Assembly: GCF_009760405.1 (NCBI RefSeq)
Contig: NZ_WRPP01000006.1
Span: forward strand, 248,001 to 312,000
Direction: 5' to 3'
Source of the DNA: Nocardia terrae
GTDB taxonomy: Bacteria > Actinomycetota > Actinomycetes > Mycobacteriales > Mycobacteriaceae
Length of the DNA stretch: 64,000 bases
Shown here: positions 43,064-52,432 of the stretch, one piece after another
Layout of the letters: each line of letters begins with the position of its first letter
Numbering within the stretch: position 1 is the stretch's first letter
Notes under the pieces: generated by a model
What the model was told of the DNA's origin: nothing
What the model saw: only the letters and a program-made list of their open reading frames with translations
The model's database searches: none
Position numbers and translations under genes: made by a program

Positions 43064-43270
43064 GTAGGCTGGGGGTGTTGGCGGCAAACCGCACTGTGTC
43101 TTCAGCTGTGGAGTGCTTGCCTTAGTCGTCTGCCACTTTGACGATGGTCTTGCGACAGCGTGCTCGGCAACGAGCTTCCCCTCACGAACCTCGTTGTTGG
43201 CCAGGGCTTCGGGCTCTCATGTCCAACCTGTCGAGCGGCTCGTGACGTCGGCGAGCCGCCCGACCGATGG

Positions 43271-44497
43271 TTAGACTCGATCGGCGAGAGCGAGTGGGTC
43301 CATGATCGCGCTCTTGCCCCGCAGGCCTGAAATAAGGAGGATGAAATCCTCACGGGCGCTGAGCTTTTCATTCGGGTCGATGAGGTTCTGTGCCTCGTCG
43401 AAGTACTCGCTGATCTGTCGGGTCGGGTCGTAGAAGAATCGCACGTAGGAGATCACCACCTCGAGGAAGTTCCGGTAGGCCTCTTCGTAGGAGGCCCGCA
43501 ACTCGGATTCGCGGTCGGGCTGGTCCAGCATGACGTCGATGGTGCGGGCGGCCGCCGAAGCGCCCTTCATGGCGAGCATGCAGCCTGTCGAGAACAGCGG
43601 ATCGATGAATGCCGCGGCATCACCGACCATCAGGCATCCGGGTGCACTCATCTGACGGTTGGTGTAGGACCAATCCTTCGTGGTGCGGGGCTTCGCCACC
43701 TCGATTGCACCTTGAAGCCTGGCCTTGATCTCGATAGAGTCCTCGATCCGTAGCTTGAGCACGTCCGTCGGAGTCAATCCGGTCGCCTTGTACTCGGTCG
43801 TCGGCGCGACGAAGCCGACACTGCAGGTGTTGTCGCTGAACGGGATCAGCCACAGCCACCCCGGCGGCCGGTTCTCGAGCACGATGTTGCCGGCGTACTT
43901 ACCATCCGGGTGCACCCCGCCCTGGAAGTAGGTCCAGGTGGCGAGGTTTTTGAGGTCCTCGTGCCATTCGACGACATCCAGTTCTCGCGCAACCAATTTG
44001 GCTTGCCCGGAGGCATCGACGATGAACGGAGCCCGGAGTTCGACCGGCGCGTTCGATCCGCCCGAGGAGAAGCGAACGCCCACGCAACGCCCGTTGTCGA
44101 CGATCACCTCGTGCACGGAGGCCTCCTCGATCACGGTGACGCCGAGTCTGCGGGCGTGTGTCAGCAGAATATTGTCGAACTCGGCCCGCTTCACCTCGTA
44201 GGCATAGGAGTGTTCGGTCGCCTCACCGAAATCGACCTGCCACAGCTGCGGATCGCGTCCCCAGATCAGGGAGATGCCGTACTTGCGGATCGCGCCCGAG
44301 GCCTCGATCGATTCGGTCGCTCCGAGCTCGTCGAGCACCGGCATCAGGCCCGGAACCAGAGACTCGCCGATGTGATAGCGCGGGAATTTCTCCTTCTCCA
44401 GCAACAGTACACGCCGACCCCGCTTCGCAAGCAGCCCAGCGGTTGTCGAGCCCGCCGGGCCACCGCCGACGACGATTACATCATAGTTCTCATGCAT
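43271..44497 (-). CDS. FAD-dependent halogenase
   Basis: The 408-residue enzyme has the FAD motif GGGPAGS (11-17) and the halogenase line FPRYHIGES (38-46). A Lys at 72 in AIRKYG sits where variant-B halogenases have the catalytic Lys, and W214-L-W216-L-I218-P219 is the WxWxIP signature that separates halogenases from monooxygenases. GDAAAFIDPLFSTG at 292-305 closes the flavin site. It uses reduced FAD, O2 and chloride or bromide. GAGGAG precedes the ATG. It is the last gene of the leftward operon and has no flavin reductase beside it. The substrate is probably activated carbon on a carrier-bound or free acyl intermediate. Confidence 0.9.
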   Translation of the reverse strand: MHENYDVIVVGGGPAGSTTAGLLAKRGRRVLLLEKEKFPRYHIGESLVPGLMPVLDELGATESIEASGAIRKYGISLIWGRDPQLWQVDFGEATEHSYAYEVKRAEFDNILLTHARRLGVTVIEEASVHEVIVDNGRCVGVRFSSGGSNAPVELRAPFIVDASGQAKLVARELDVVEWHEDLKNLATWTYFQGGVHPDGKYAGNIVLENRPPGWLWLIPFSDNTCSVGFVAPTTEYKATGLTPTDVLKLRIEDSIEIKARLQGAIEVAKPRTTKDWSYTNRQMSAPGCLMVGDAAAFIDPLFSTGCMLAMKGASAAARTIDVMLDQPDRESELRASYEEAYRNFLEVVISYVRFFYDPTRQISEYFDEAQNLIDPNEKLSAREDFILLISGLRGKSAIMDPLALADRV

Positions 44498-44530
44498 GCA
44501 GAACTCCTCTATCTGAGAATTGTTGCCTGG

Positions 44531-45274
44531 TCAGGCAACATCCAAATTTCCGAGCCACATCGCGATGGCCTCACCGCGATGCGAAGCGCCCAGCTTCGAA
44601 AAGAGACGATTGATGTGGTTTTTGACGGTCTTCTGACTGATGAACAGCGTCCGCGCGATCTCGTCATTTCGCATCCCGCGAGAGATGTGATCCATGATCT
44701 CGCGCTCACGACGCGAGAGTTTTTCCCGTCGATCTCCGTCATCAGCAATTCGAACTCTGTGATGCGCTGCTCGGGCCAGTTGGCTGAGCACCGTTCCGGC
44801 CGGCGCGGAAACAGGCGCAAGACCTGCGGCCGCGGCGTCCACGATGTGCGGGACCTCTCCGGACTCGTAGTGGCCGTCGACCAGAATGCTGAACACGTTG
44901 TGCCGCAACGCAAACAGGATGATCTCGCGGTTAGCCTCCTCGAGCGCGAGGACGATTGTCGACCGCTGCGCAAGCGTGCTGAGATGTACCAGATCCTGAT
45001 AATCCGATGTGCTCAAATGCCAGACCAGTACATCCCTTGCTTCCTTCGAAGTTCGTTCGCCGAGGATCGATGTCGGATCGATTTCAGTGCGAATGCATGG
45101 CGTGCCTCCCCTGGATGCGGTCGAGAGCAACTCCACGAAATAGCTTGCCCTGGCCGAATCGCGAGAGAGAATGCGGACTTCCAGCCCGGTAAGCTGTTCC
45201 ACCGCAGAAGTCGCAATCAGCCGAGGCAGTACTTGCGAATCACCGATACCGTCAGGAGATGTGTTGGTGAACAT
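44531..45274 (-). CDS. LuxR-family regulator with degenerate receiver-like domain
   Basis: The 247-residue protein has a C-terminal LuxR HTH (about 180-240, KLSRREREIMDHISRGMRNDEIARTL and SQKTVKNHINRLFSKL). The N-terminal part looks like a NarL-type receiver but lacks a clear phosphorylated Asp pocket. The ATG at 45274 follows GAGGAG; an in-frame ATG lies at 45301. It sits between the halogenase and fabD genes on the same strand, so it is probably the cluster-situated activator of the leftward operon. Confidence 0.87.
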   Translation of the reverse strand: MFTNTSPDGIGDSQVLPRLIATSAVEQLTGLEVRILSRDSARASYFVELLSTASRGGTPCIRTEIDPTSILGERTSKEARDVLVWHLSTSDYQDLVHLSTLAQRSTIVLALEEANREIILFALRHNVFSILVDGHYESGEVPHIVDAAAAGLAPVSAPAGTVLSQLARAAHHRVRIADDGDRREKLSRREREIMDHISRGMRNDEIARTLFISQKTVKNHINRLFSKLGASHRGEAIAMWLGNLDVA

Positions 45275-45453
45275 AGACAAGTGCTCCTCGTTTTCGTGCA
45301 TATCAAGCTTTATTCGGCTACCTCAAACCGCGCTCGAGCGCCGCTCGATCGAGAGGCTCCGAGTGACAGTCGATTTCGATTCCACCCAGCCCAGTAGGGC
45401 TGTCGGGAACCAATACTCGAGGACTGCTGGAGTCGAGGTTCGAACGAACCGAT

Positions 45454-46419
45454 TCACGCACCAGCACCCGTGAGATCGGCGCTGAGCAGGTCCACAGGCG
45501 TCCGCAGCGGCCGTCGCGCGACATCGGGCAGTTCGCGGCGAGCGATTCCGGTCAGTGCGCCTGCAGGAGGCAATTCGACTACCGCGCTAACGGCGCTGCT
45601 CGCCAAGGTTTCCGTGCAGAGATCCCAGCGCACGGGTCGGGTGATCTGTGCGGCGATCCTGGCGAGAGCGTCGTCGCCCGACGTCACGAACTTGCCGTCG
45701 GCATTCGACAGGAGAGGTCGAATGGGATTGTTGGCGTGGATGTTTCGGATCTCATATGTGAAGCGTTCCTGCGCCGAGGCCATGAACGAGGTGTGAAACG
45801 CACCTGCGACTCGTAAGGCTACGACCTTCGTGCCAGGTGGAGGATCGGCCGACAGTGCACACAGAGCATCGATTCGGCCCGCGACCACCACCTGGCCGGC
45901 TCCGTTGTAATTTGCAGGCATCAGCCCGAGCTCGTCGAGTTTGACCAAGACCTGGCTCAGCTCACCGCCGAGAACGGCCGACATTCCGGTCTTCGCGAGC
46001 CCGCACGCACTGGCCATCACTCGTCCGCGGACCGCGGCAAGGGCTATCGCGTCACTGGACGAGATGACCCCGGCTCCGACAGCGGCGGCTAATTCACCGA
46101 CCGAGTGGCCAGCGATGATCGTATCGGAGGTGAGAGTGCCGACGGCTTGTAGTTCCTGCAGCGCGATCAATGACATGGCGACAACCAATGGTTGTGCCAC
46201 TGCGGTATCGACGATTTCGGAAGCATCGGCGGCGGTTCCCAGTCGCATCAAGTCCATGCCCGCCAGCTGTGACCACTCGGATAGTTGCTTCTCGACCCCG
46301 GGGAGCGCCAGCCACGGTGAGAGCATGCCAGGTTTTTGTGATCCCTGGCCTGGACACAGCACCGCGATGGGCGCGACGAACTCAGTGGGTCTGTCGGCAA
46401 TGACAGCTGATCCATTCAT
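45454..46419 (-). CDS. Malonyl-CoA:ACP acyltransferase (FabD type)
   Basis: The 321-residue acyltransferase has PGQGSQ at 23-28, the nucleophile GHSVGE with Ser106, the Arg in AVRGRVM and GAFHT with His209. GAFH is the malonyl-type specificity motif (methylmalonyl enzymes have YASH). The ATG at 46419 follows CGGAGA. It loads malonate onto the ACP at 53652. It lies directly after the carboxylase alpha-subunit gene (46448), so precursor making and loading are in one transcript. Confidence 0.92.
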   Translation of the reverse strand: MNGSAVIADRPTEFVAPIAVLCPGQGSQKPGMLSPWLALPGVEKQLSEWSQLAGMDLMRLGTAADASEIVDTAVAQPLVVAMSLIALQELQAVGTLTSDTIIAGHSVGELAAAVGAGVISSSDAIALAAVRGRVMASACGLAKTGMSAVLGGELSQVLVKLDELGLMPANYNGAGQVVVAGRIDALCALSADPPPGTKVVALRVAGAFHTSFMASAQERFTYEIRNIHANNPIRPLLSNADGKFVTSGDDALARIAAQITRPVRWDLCTETLASSAVSAVVELPPAGALTGIARRELPDVARRPLRTPVDLLSADLTGAGA

Positions 46420-46447
46420 AAAGCATTCTCCGGCGGAGGTTTTCGAC

Positions 46448-48256
46448 TCATTGTTTGATCTCGGCGAGCACAGTGCCCTGGGTGATGGCCGCACCGGCCT
46501 CCACCGACAGACCCGTGATGACACCGGCCTTGTGCGCGGTGACCGGGTTCTCCATCTTCATGGCCTCGAGCACCACCACCAGATCACCCGCCTCGACCGA
46601 CTGGCCCTCTGTGACAGCGACTTTGACCACGGTGCCCTGCATGGGCGCGGTGACCGAATCGCCGGATGGTGTGCCGGACAGGCCTGTTCGTTTGCGCGGC
46701 TTGGGCTTCTTGCGCACCACACCCGCGCCATTGGCGGACGCGGCCGCGCCGACGGAGAACTGGCCCGGCAGCGACACCTCGAGGCGACGGCCGCCGACCT
46801 CGACGACCACCTTCTGGCGAGGAGCCTCGTCCTCGTCCTCGATGGGCTGGGCACCGGTGTAGGGCTCGATCGGGTTGTCCCACTCGTTCTCGATCCACTT
46901 GGTGTAGACGTCGAAGCGGGTGCCGTCACCGATGAACGCGGGGTTCTCGACGATGTGGCGGTGGAACGGGATGACGGTCGCCAGACCCTCGATCTGATAC
47001 TCGTCCAGCGCGCGGGCGGCACGCTGCAGCGCCTGCTCGCGGTTCTCACCGGTGACGATCAGCTTGGCCAGCATGGAGTCGAACTGGCCGCCGATCACCG
47101 AGCCTTCGACCACACCGGAATCCACGCGCACACCCGGGCCCGCGGGCTCGCGGTACACGACGACCGGACCGGGGGCGGGCAGGAAGCCGCGACCGGCGTC
47201 CTCACCGTTGATGCGGAACTCGAAGGAGTGCCCGCGCGGGGTCGGGTCTTCGGTGATGGAGAGTTCGTGGCCCTCGGCGATGCGGAACTGCTGGCGCACC
47301 AGGTCGATTCCCGCGGTCTCCTCGGTGACCGGGTGCTCGACCTGCAGGCGGGTGTTCACCTCGAGGAACGACACGGTCTCGCCCTGCACCAGGTACTCCA
47401 CGGTGCCCGCACCGTAGTACCCGGCCTCCTTGCAGATCCGCTTGGCGGACTCGTGGATCTTGGAACGCACCTCGTCGGACAGGAACGGCGCGGGCGCCTC
47501 CTCGACCAGCTTCTGGAAGCGACGCTGCAGCGAGCAGTCACGAGTGCCCGCGACCACGACATTGCCGTGCTTGTCGGCGATGACCTGCGCCTCGACGTGG
47601 CGGGCCTTGTCCAGGTACTGCTCCACGAAGCACTCACCGCGACCGAACGCGGCGATCGCCTCACGGGTGGCGGACTCGAACAGCTCCGGGATCTCCTCGA
47701 CGGTGTGCGCGACCTTCATGCCGCGACCGCCGCCACCGAAAGCGGCCTTGATGGCCACCGGCACGCCGTACTCCTTGGCGAACGCGACGACCTCGTCGGC
47801 GTTCTTCACCGGGTCCTTGGTGCCCGCGGCCATCGGGGCCTGCGCGCGCTCGGCGATGTGGCGGGCGGTGACCTTGTCACCCAGATCCCGGATCGACTGC
47901 GGCGAGGGACCGATCCAGATCAGCCCGGCGTCGATCACGGCTTGGGCGAAATCGGCGTTCTCCGAGAGGAAGCCGTACCCGGGGTGGATCGCGTCCGCAC
48001 CGGCCTTCGAGGCGGCTTCGAGGATCTTGTCGAACACCAGGTACGACTCGGCCGAGGTCTGGCCACCCAGCGCGAACGCCTCGTCGGCGAGCTTCACGAA
48101 CGGCGCATCGGCGTCCGGCTCGGCGTACACGGCGACGCTGGCGATCCCGGCGTCCTTGGCAGCCCGGATCACGCGCACGGCGATCTCGCCTCGATTGGCT
48201 ACGAGGACCTTCCGCAGGCGGTGAAACCCCTCCGCAGCAATGGATTCGACGCTCAT
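46448..48256 (-). CDS. Acyl-CoA carboxylase alpha subunit (biotin carboxylase + BCCP)
   Basis: The 602-residue subunit has a biotin carboxylase domain (about 12-460), with the GGGGRGMK ATP loop, EVNTRLQVEHPVTE and QRRFQKLVEEAPAP. A C-terminal biotinyl domain follows with EAMKMEN, whose Lys carries biotin. It resembles mycobacterial AccA3. The start overlaps the end of the epsilon gene by 4 bases. A cluster-located copy beside a beta subunit, FabD and KAS genes points to a dedicated precursor enzyme. Confidence 0.94.
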   Translation of the reverse strand: MSVESIAAEGFHRLRKVLVANRGEIAVRVIRAAKDAGIASVAVYAEPDADAPFVKLADEAFALGGQTSAESYLVFDKILEAASKAGADAIHPGYGFLSENADFAQAVIDAGLIWIGPSPQSIRDLGDKVTARHIAERAQAPMAAGTKDPVKNADEVVAFAKEYGVPVAIKAAFGGGGRGMKVAHTVEEIPELFESATREAIAAFGRGECFVEQYLDKARHVEAQVIADKHGNVVVAGTRDCSLQRRFQKLVEEAPAPFLSDEVRSKIHESAKRICKEAGYYGAGTVEYLVQGETVSFLEVNTRLQVEHPVTEETAGIDLVRQQFRIAEGHELSITEDPTPRGHSFEFRINGEDAGRGFLPAPGPVVVYREPAGPGVRVDSGVVEGSVIGGQFDSMLAKLIVTGENREQALQRAARALDEYQIEGLATVIPFHRHIVENPAFIGDGTRFDVYTKWIENEWDNPIEPYTGAQPIEDEDEAPRQKVVVEVGGRRLEVSLPGQFSVGAAASANGAGVVRKKPKPRKRTGLSGTPSGDSVTAPMQGTVVKVAVTEGQSVEAGDLVVVLEAMKMENPVTAHKAGVITGLSVEAGAAITQGTVLAEIKQ

Positions 48257-48441
48257 GCGGCGGCCCAGCTGTTCGAGGCGATGTAGGCGGTTCGACGCTC
48301 ACGGCGCAGCCATCGGACCGCTGCGGGTCGCTGTCCGGCAGTGGTGGGTGCGATCTGCATTGTCGCCAATGTTGTTATTACAGCGGCGATTTCGAGGTCG
48401 TCGGGGTTGCCCCGCTCGATGACTAGACTCTGTTCGATCAT
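48253..48441 (-). CDS. Acyl-CoA carboxylase epsilon subunit
   Basis: This 62-residue small subunit has ERGNPDDLEIAAVITTLATM followed by a Trp/Arg-rich tail ending SNSWAA, the pattern of AccE/PccE epsilon subunits. These bind and stimulate the actinobacterial beta subunit. The ATG at 48441 is preferred over a GTG 12 bases upstream. It sits between beta and alpha genes and overlaps alpha (ATGA). Small but well supported by position. Confidence 0.85.
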   Translation of the reverse strand: MIEQSLVIERGNPDDLEIAAVITTLATMQIAPTTAGQRPAAVRWLRRERRTAYIASNSWAAA

Positions 48442-48461
48442 GGTAACTCTCACTCCGTGGG

Positions 48462-50003
48462 CTACTGAGGGGGATTGCCGTGCTTGCGCATGGGCAGGTC
48501 GGCATGCTTGGTCCGCAGCATGGCGAGGCTGCGAATCAGCACTTGCCGGGTGTCGGCGGGGTCGATCACGTCATCGACGAGTCCGCGTTCGGCTGCATAG
48601 AGCGGATGGACCAGTTCGCTGCGGTACTCGTCGATCTTCTTTTGCCGCATAGTCTCTGGATCCTCGGCACCGGTGATTTCACGGCGGAAGATCACGTTTG
48701 CGGCGGCCTCGGCGCCCATGACAGCGATTTCGTTGCCAGGCCATGCCAGCACGAGATCGGCGCCGATCGAACGCGAATCCATGACGATGTACGCGCCGCC
48801 GTAGGACTTGCGCAGTACCACCGAGACCCGTGGGACCGTGGCATTGCAGTAGGCGTAGAGCAGTTTGGCTCCGTGGCGGATGATCCCGCCGTGTTCCTGG
48901 TCCACACCGGGAAGGAATCCGGGGACATCGATCAAGGTGACCAATGGGATATTGAACGCATCGCAGGACTGCACGAACCGGGCGGCCTTCTCCGATGCGG
49001 AAATGTCGAGCACACCGGCAAGCACGCTGGGCTGATTGGCGACAACAGCGACCACGTGTCCGTCGAGCCGGGCCAAAGCGCACACCACGTTGCGCGCCCA
49101 CTGTTCGTGAACTTCGAATACCTCACCGTCGTCGACGATCTCCTCGATCACGGCCCGCACATCGTAAGGGCGGCTGCCATCGAGCGGCACCAGGTCATAG
49201 AGCCTCTCATTGCGGCGATCGGCAGGATCGACGCAGTCCGTGCTCGGCGCGTTCTCTCGGTTGTTGGAGGGCAGCATCGACAGCAGAAGTCGTACGTCGT
49301 GCAGGCAGCCGTATTCGTCGTCGGCGATGAAATGGGTGACACCGGTCCGGGCGTGGACGTCCGCGCCGCCGAGTTCGTTCATCGTGACCTGCTCACCGGT
49401 CACCGCGGCCACGACATCGGGGCCGGTGATGAAGATCTGAGCCGTCTCGCGAACCATGAAGACGTAGTCGGTCAGCGCCGGACTGTAGGCGGCGCCACCG
49501 GCACACGGTCCGAGTATCACGCTGATCTGGGGAATGACCCCTGAGGCTCTGGTATTGCGGCGGAAGATGCCGCCGAAGCCCGCCAGCGCGCTCACGCCCT
49601 CCTGTATCCGGGCTCCGGCGCCGTCGTACAGGCCGACCAGTGGCGCGCCCGCACTGATCGCCAGATCCATGATCTTGTGGATCTTCTCGGCATGGGCTTC
49701 GCCGAGTGCGCCGCCCAGGATCCGGAAGTCTTGCGCGAAAACGAATACCGTTCGTTCTTCGATGGTTCCCCAGCCGGTGATCACGCCGTCGGTGTGGTAG
49801 CGGCGATTCTCGAGCCCGAATCCTGTTGCGCGGTGCCGCCGTAACGATTCGATCTCTTGAAACGACCCGGGATCCAAGAGCAGCTCGAGTCGTTCTCGAG
49901 CAGTCAGTTTGCCCTTGTCGCGTTGGCGCTGGGTAGCCGCCGCTTCGGGACCCATCACCACCGATCGTTTGAGTTCGGCGAGTTCCTCGACCTGTTCGCG
50001 CAT
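48462..50003 (-). CDS. Acyl-CoA carboxylase beta (carboxyltransferase) subunit
   Basis: The 513-residue carboxyltransferase has both halves of the AccD/PccB fold: LYDGAGARIQEG and GPCAGGAAYSPAL in the N half, VPGFLPGVDQEHGGIIRHGAKLL and RKSYGGAYIVM in the C half. Residue 406, at the place that is Asp in propionyl-specific PccB and Ile in acetyl-accepting AccB of Streptomyces, is Ile here. That favours acetyl-CoA as a substrate. GAGGAA lies before the ATG at 50003. It heads the leftward operon. Confidence 0.93.
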   Translation of the reverse strand: MREQVEELAELKRSVVMGPEAAATQRQRDKGKLTARERLELLLDPGSFQEIESLRRHRATGFGLENRRYHTDGVITGWGTIEERTVFVFAQDFRILGGALGEAHAEKIHKIMDLAISAGAPLVGLYDGAGARIQEGVSALAGFGGIFRRNTRASGVIPQISVILGPCAGGAAYSPALTDYVFMVRETAQIFITGPDVVAAVTGEQVTMNELGGADVHARTGVTHFIADDEYGCLHDVRLLLSMLPSNNRENAPSTDCVDPADRRNERLYDLVPLDGSRPYDVRAVIEEIVDDGEVFEVHEQWARNVVCALARLDGHVVAVVANQPSVLAGVLDISASEKAARFVQSCDAFNIPLVTLIDVPGFLPGVDQEHGGIIRHGAKLLYAYCNATVPRVSVVLRKSYGGAYIVMDSRSIGADLVLAWPGNEIAVMGAEAAANVIFRREITGAEDPETMRQKKIDEYRSELVHPLYAAERGLVDDVIDPADTRQVLIRSLAMLRTKHADLPMRKHGNPPQ

Positions 50004-50041
50004 CGGCAATTCCTCGTTCGTGCTCGGTGTCCAGGCATGCC

Positions 50042-50083
50042 ACAACTCCGGGATCCCGGTGCGCCCATGGATCCCGGAGTTGT
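50042..50083. promoter_or_regulatory. Perfect 15-base inverted repeat before the carboxylase operon
   Basis: ACAACTCCGGGATCC (50042-50056) and GGATCCCGGAGTTGT (50069-50083) are exact inverted arms with a 12-base spacer, 39 bases upstream of the beta-subunit start. It may be an operator for the divergent MmyB-type regulator or a leader hairpin. Confidence 0.6.
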
Positions 50084-50277
50084 CATTCCACTGTCGGGCC
50101 GCCCGGCTGAGCGCAACTCGAGCGCCGCTGGACCGCAGCCGGGTCGCACCTGAGCGATACTCGAGTCAGGCTTGGTGTGGATACGGCACGCTCGGGTCGA
50201 GATCGCCACGATGCCTCGCCGGAGCTGTCGAGCATCGTCGGTGGAACAGGCTCGACTCGACGAATTGAGGTTGCGCT

Positions 50278-51117
50278 GTGAGCGTTACGGTTCTGCGCGT
50301 GGACGGTGAGCAGCACAGCGGGAGGATGCTGGGGGAATTCCTGCGTGCCAAACGAAGTCGGACGCGCCCCGAGCGCTTCGGGATAACGACAGGCCGGCGG
50401 CGCGTGGTGGGTCTCAAACGGGAGGAGGTCGCCACCCTGGCCGGCATCAGCACCGACTACTACCAACGCGTCGAGCAGGGACGGGTGGTGCCGTCGGATC
50501 ATGTGCTGGCCGCGATCGGGAAGGTCCTCGAACTCGACGAGACCGAATTGTTCTATCTGCGTTCCATCGCTCGCCCCCACCCACCCGGACCGATCATCGC
50601 CTCGGTCCCCGACAATATCGATGCCCTGGTGTCGGCTATCAATGACCTGCCCGTCTTCGTTATCGACGGCATGCGCAACGTGCTGCGCTGGAATCGACTG
50701 GCGGCGCAATTGATCTGCGACTTCGGGAGCCTGGCTTCGGTGGAGCGCAACATGGCACGGCTGCTGTTTACGGACCCTGACATGCGGACGTTGTACGGGG
50801 ATTGGGAGACCTACGCCCGCCAGACGGTGGCTGCTCTGCGACGAATGTCTGCGATGGATCCGGACTGGCCGCAGCTGCGAGAGCTGATCGATGATCTGGT
50901 CGTCACCGCACCCGAATTCGCACAGTGGTGGGGGCTACACGAGGTCGGCGAAAAGATCGCTGGCACGAAAACCATTCACCATCCGCGGGTGGGTACCCTG
51001 CGACTGAACTATCAGACACTCGTGGTGAACGGAGCACCGGACTTCATGGAGATGTTCGTCTATCTCCCAGCCGATTCCGATGCCCACGCCAGACTGCGTC
51101 GCCTATCGCCTTCTTAG
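50278..51117 (+). CDS. XRE-family regulator with MmyB-like ligand-binding domain
   Basis: The 279-residue protein has an N-terminal Cro/C1-type HTH (about 15-90, VGLKREEVATLAGISTDYYQRVEQGR). The C-terminal domain (about 105-270) has the MmyB-family layout, with NVLRWNRLAAQLICDFGSL and LRLNYQTLVVNGAPDF. MmyB is an activator of methylenomycin genes. The GTG start faces the carboxylase operon 275 bases away. It probably controls this cluster in response to a small ligand. Confidence 0.9.
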   Translation: MSVTVLRVDGEQHSGRMLGEFLRAKRSRTRPERFGITTGRRRVVGLKREEVATLAGISTDYYQRVEQGRVVPSDHVLAAIGKVLELDETELFYLRSIARPHPPGPIIASVPDNIDALVSAINDLPVFVIDGMRNVLRWNRLAAQLICDFGSLASVERNMARLLFTDPDMRTLYGDWETYARQTVAALRRMSAMDPDWPQLRELIDDLVVTAPEFAQWWGLHEVGEKIAGTKTIHHPRVGTLRLNYQTLVVNGAPDFMEMFVYLPADSDAHARLRRLSPS

Positions 51118-51140
51118 TCGACCACGGACGTCGACTGAGA

Positions 51141-52412
51141 TCACCTCTGTATCGGCCTCGGAGTCTTACTGTCGCGCAACAGATCCCACACTCCGACTCC
51201 GAGGCCGACGACCACGGACGCCAGCCCCGCCACCGAAACCGCACCCCACCCTCCGGCCTTCCACAACACGCCGGCGACCGCGGCACCCAGGGCTCCGGAA
51301 GCGAGATTGGCGGTCATGTAGGCGGTCGTCACACGACTGGCGCTCTCGGGAAAGGTTTTGTACAGCACGGATTGGTTCGTGATGTGCTGCCCCTGCATGC
51401 CCGCGTCGAGCACCGCGATCCCGACAACGAGCATGACCAGGCCTATCGAGGAGTCGGTCAGGTCCGCGCTCCACAACACCAGCCAGCCAGCACCGATCAA
51501 CGCCCACGATCCGATCGTCACGTAACCCGTCCAGCCACGATCGGCGAACTTCCCGGCTTTCTGTGCGCTGGCCGCGCCAACGAGCCCCGCGAGCCCGAAT
51601 GCGCCGATTGCCGTGCCCCGCAACTCATACGGAGGACCCGATAACAGGAAGGTCAGGCTGGTCCACAACAGGCTGAACGTGAAGAACCCCATGACGCCGA
51701 GCACCATGCGCCGACGTAGTGCACGGGCCGAGACAATCAGCACCCCAACGGATCGCAGGATCTGCCAGTAGCTCAGCGTGCCGGCCCGGATGGTGCGGGT
51801 ATCGGCTCCGACCTGCCGCAGAATGCGCAACAGCACCGCGCCGACCACGGTGATGGCCACGGCGGCAACGATATAGGCGGCACGCCAGCCCAGCCACTGG
51901 GTCAGCGCTCCGCTCAGGAGCCGGCTGGCAAGGATCCCGATCAGCACTCCACTCATCACAGTCCCGGTCGCGCTGCCTCGGGAATCCTCGGGCACGAGCT
52001 GACCGGCGAGCGGCACGAGCACCATGATGAACACACTGGACAAGCCGGCGACCAGCAGGCCGCAGTACAGCTGGATCGCCGTCGTCGCGCTCGCGGCCAC
52101 GACGAGGGCAATAGTGCACGAGACGAGTAGCCCCCTGATCAGTAGTCGACGATTCACCAGATCGCCGGCCGGAACGACGAACAGCAGACCCAGCGCATTG
52201 CCGAGCTGACTCAGCGTGACCACGATTCCGACCAGCGATGCCGGGATGTGGAGCGCCGAACCGATGCTGCCGAGTATCGGTTGCGCATAGTACATATTCG
52301 CGGCACCCAAACCTGCTGCGACCGCGAAAATGGTCAGATCGGATTGTCGAAGCGGACGTGTCTCGGCGGACGTGTCATCTGCGTGCGCCTTCTTCCCTGT
52401 GACTACCACCAA
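51141..52412 (-). CDS. MFS exporter between the two biosynthetic operons
   Basis: The 423-residue carrier has 12 membrane segments. It opens with ANMYYAQPILGSIG, has VPAGDLVNRRLLI in loop 2-3 and a typical GTVMSGVLIGILASRLLSG helix 5, as in DHA1-type efflux proteins. It diverges from the KAS III operon, with a nested palindrome in between. Export of the cluster product is the likely role. Confidence 0.87.
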   Translation of the reverse strand: MVVVTGKKAHADDTSAETRPLRQSDLTIFAVAAGLGAANMYYAQPILGSIGSALHIPASLVGIVVTLSQLGNALGLLFVVPAGDLVNRRLLIRGLLVSCTIALVVAASATTAIQLYCGLLVAGLSSVFIMVLVPLAGQLVPEDSRGSATGTVMSGVLIGILASRLLSGALTQWLGWRAAYIVAAVAITVVGAVLLRILRQVGADTRTIRAGTLSYWQILRSVGVLIVSARALRRRMVLGVMGFFTFSLLWTSLTFLLSGPPYELRGTAIGAFGLAGLVGAASAQKAGKFADRGWTGYVTIGSWALIGAGWLVLWSADLTDSSIGLVMLVVGIAVLDAGMQGQHITNQSVLYKTFPESASRVTTAYMTANLASGALGAAVAGVLWKAGGWGAVSVAGLASVVVGLGVGVWDLLRDSKTPRPIQR

Positions 52413-52432
52413 TTCAGTAGGCCATCACGGGA

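Noticed and set aside
42839..43141. Open frame of 100 codons on the plus strand after the tRNA
   Set aside because: The product is rich in Cys, Trp and Arg without any pattern, and no ribosome binding site precedes it.
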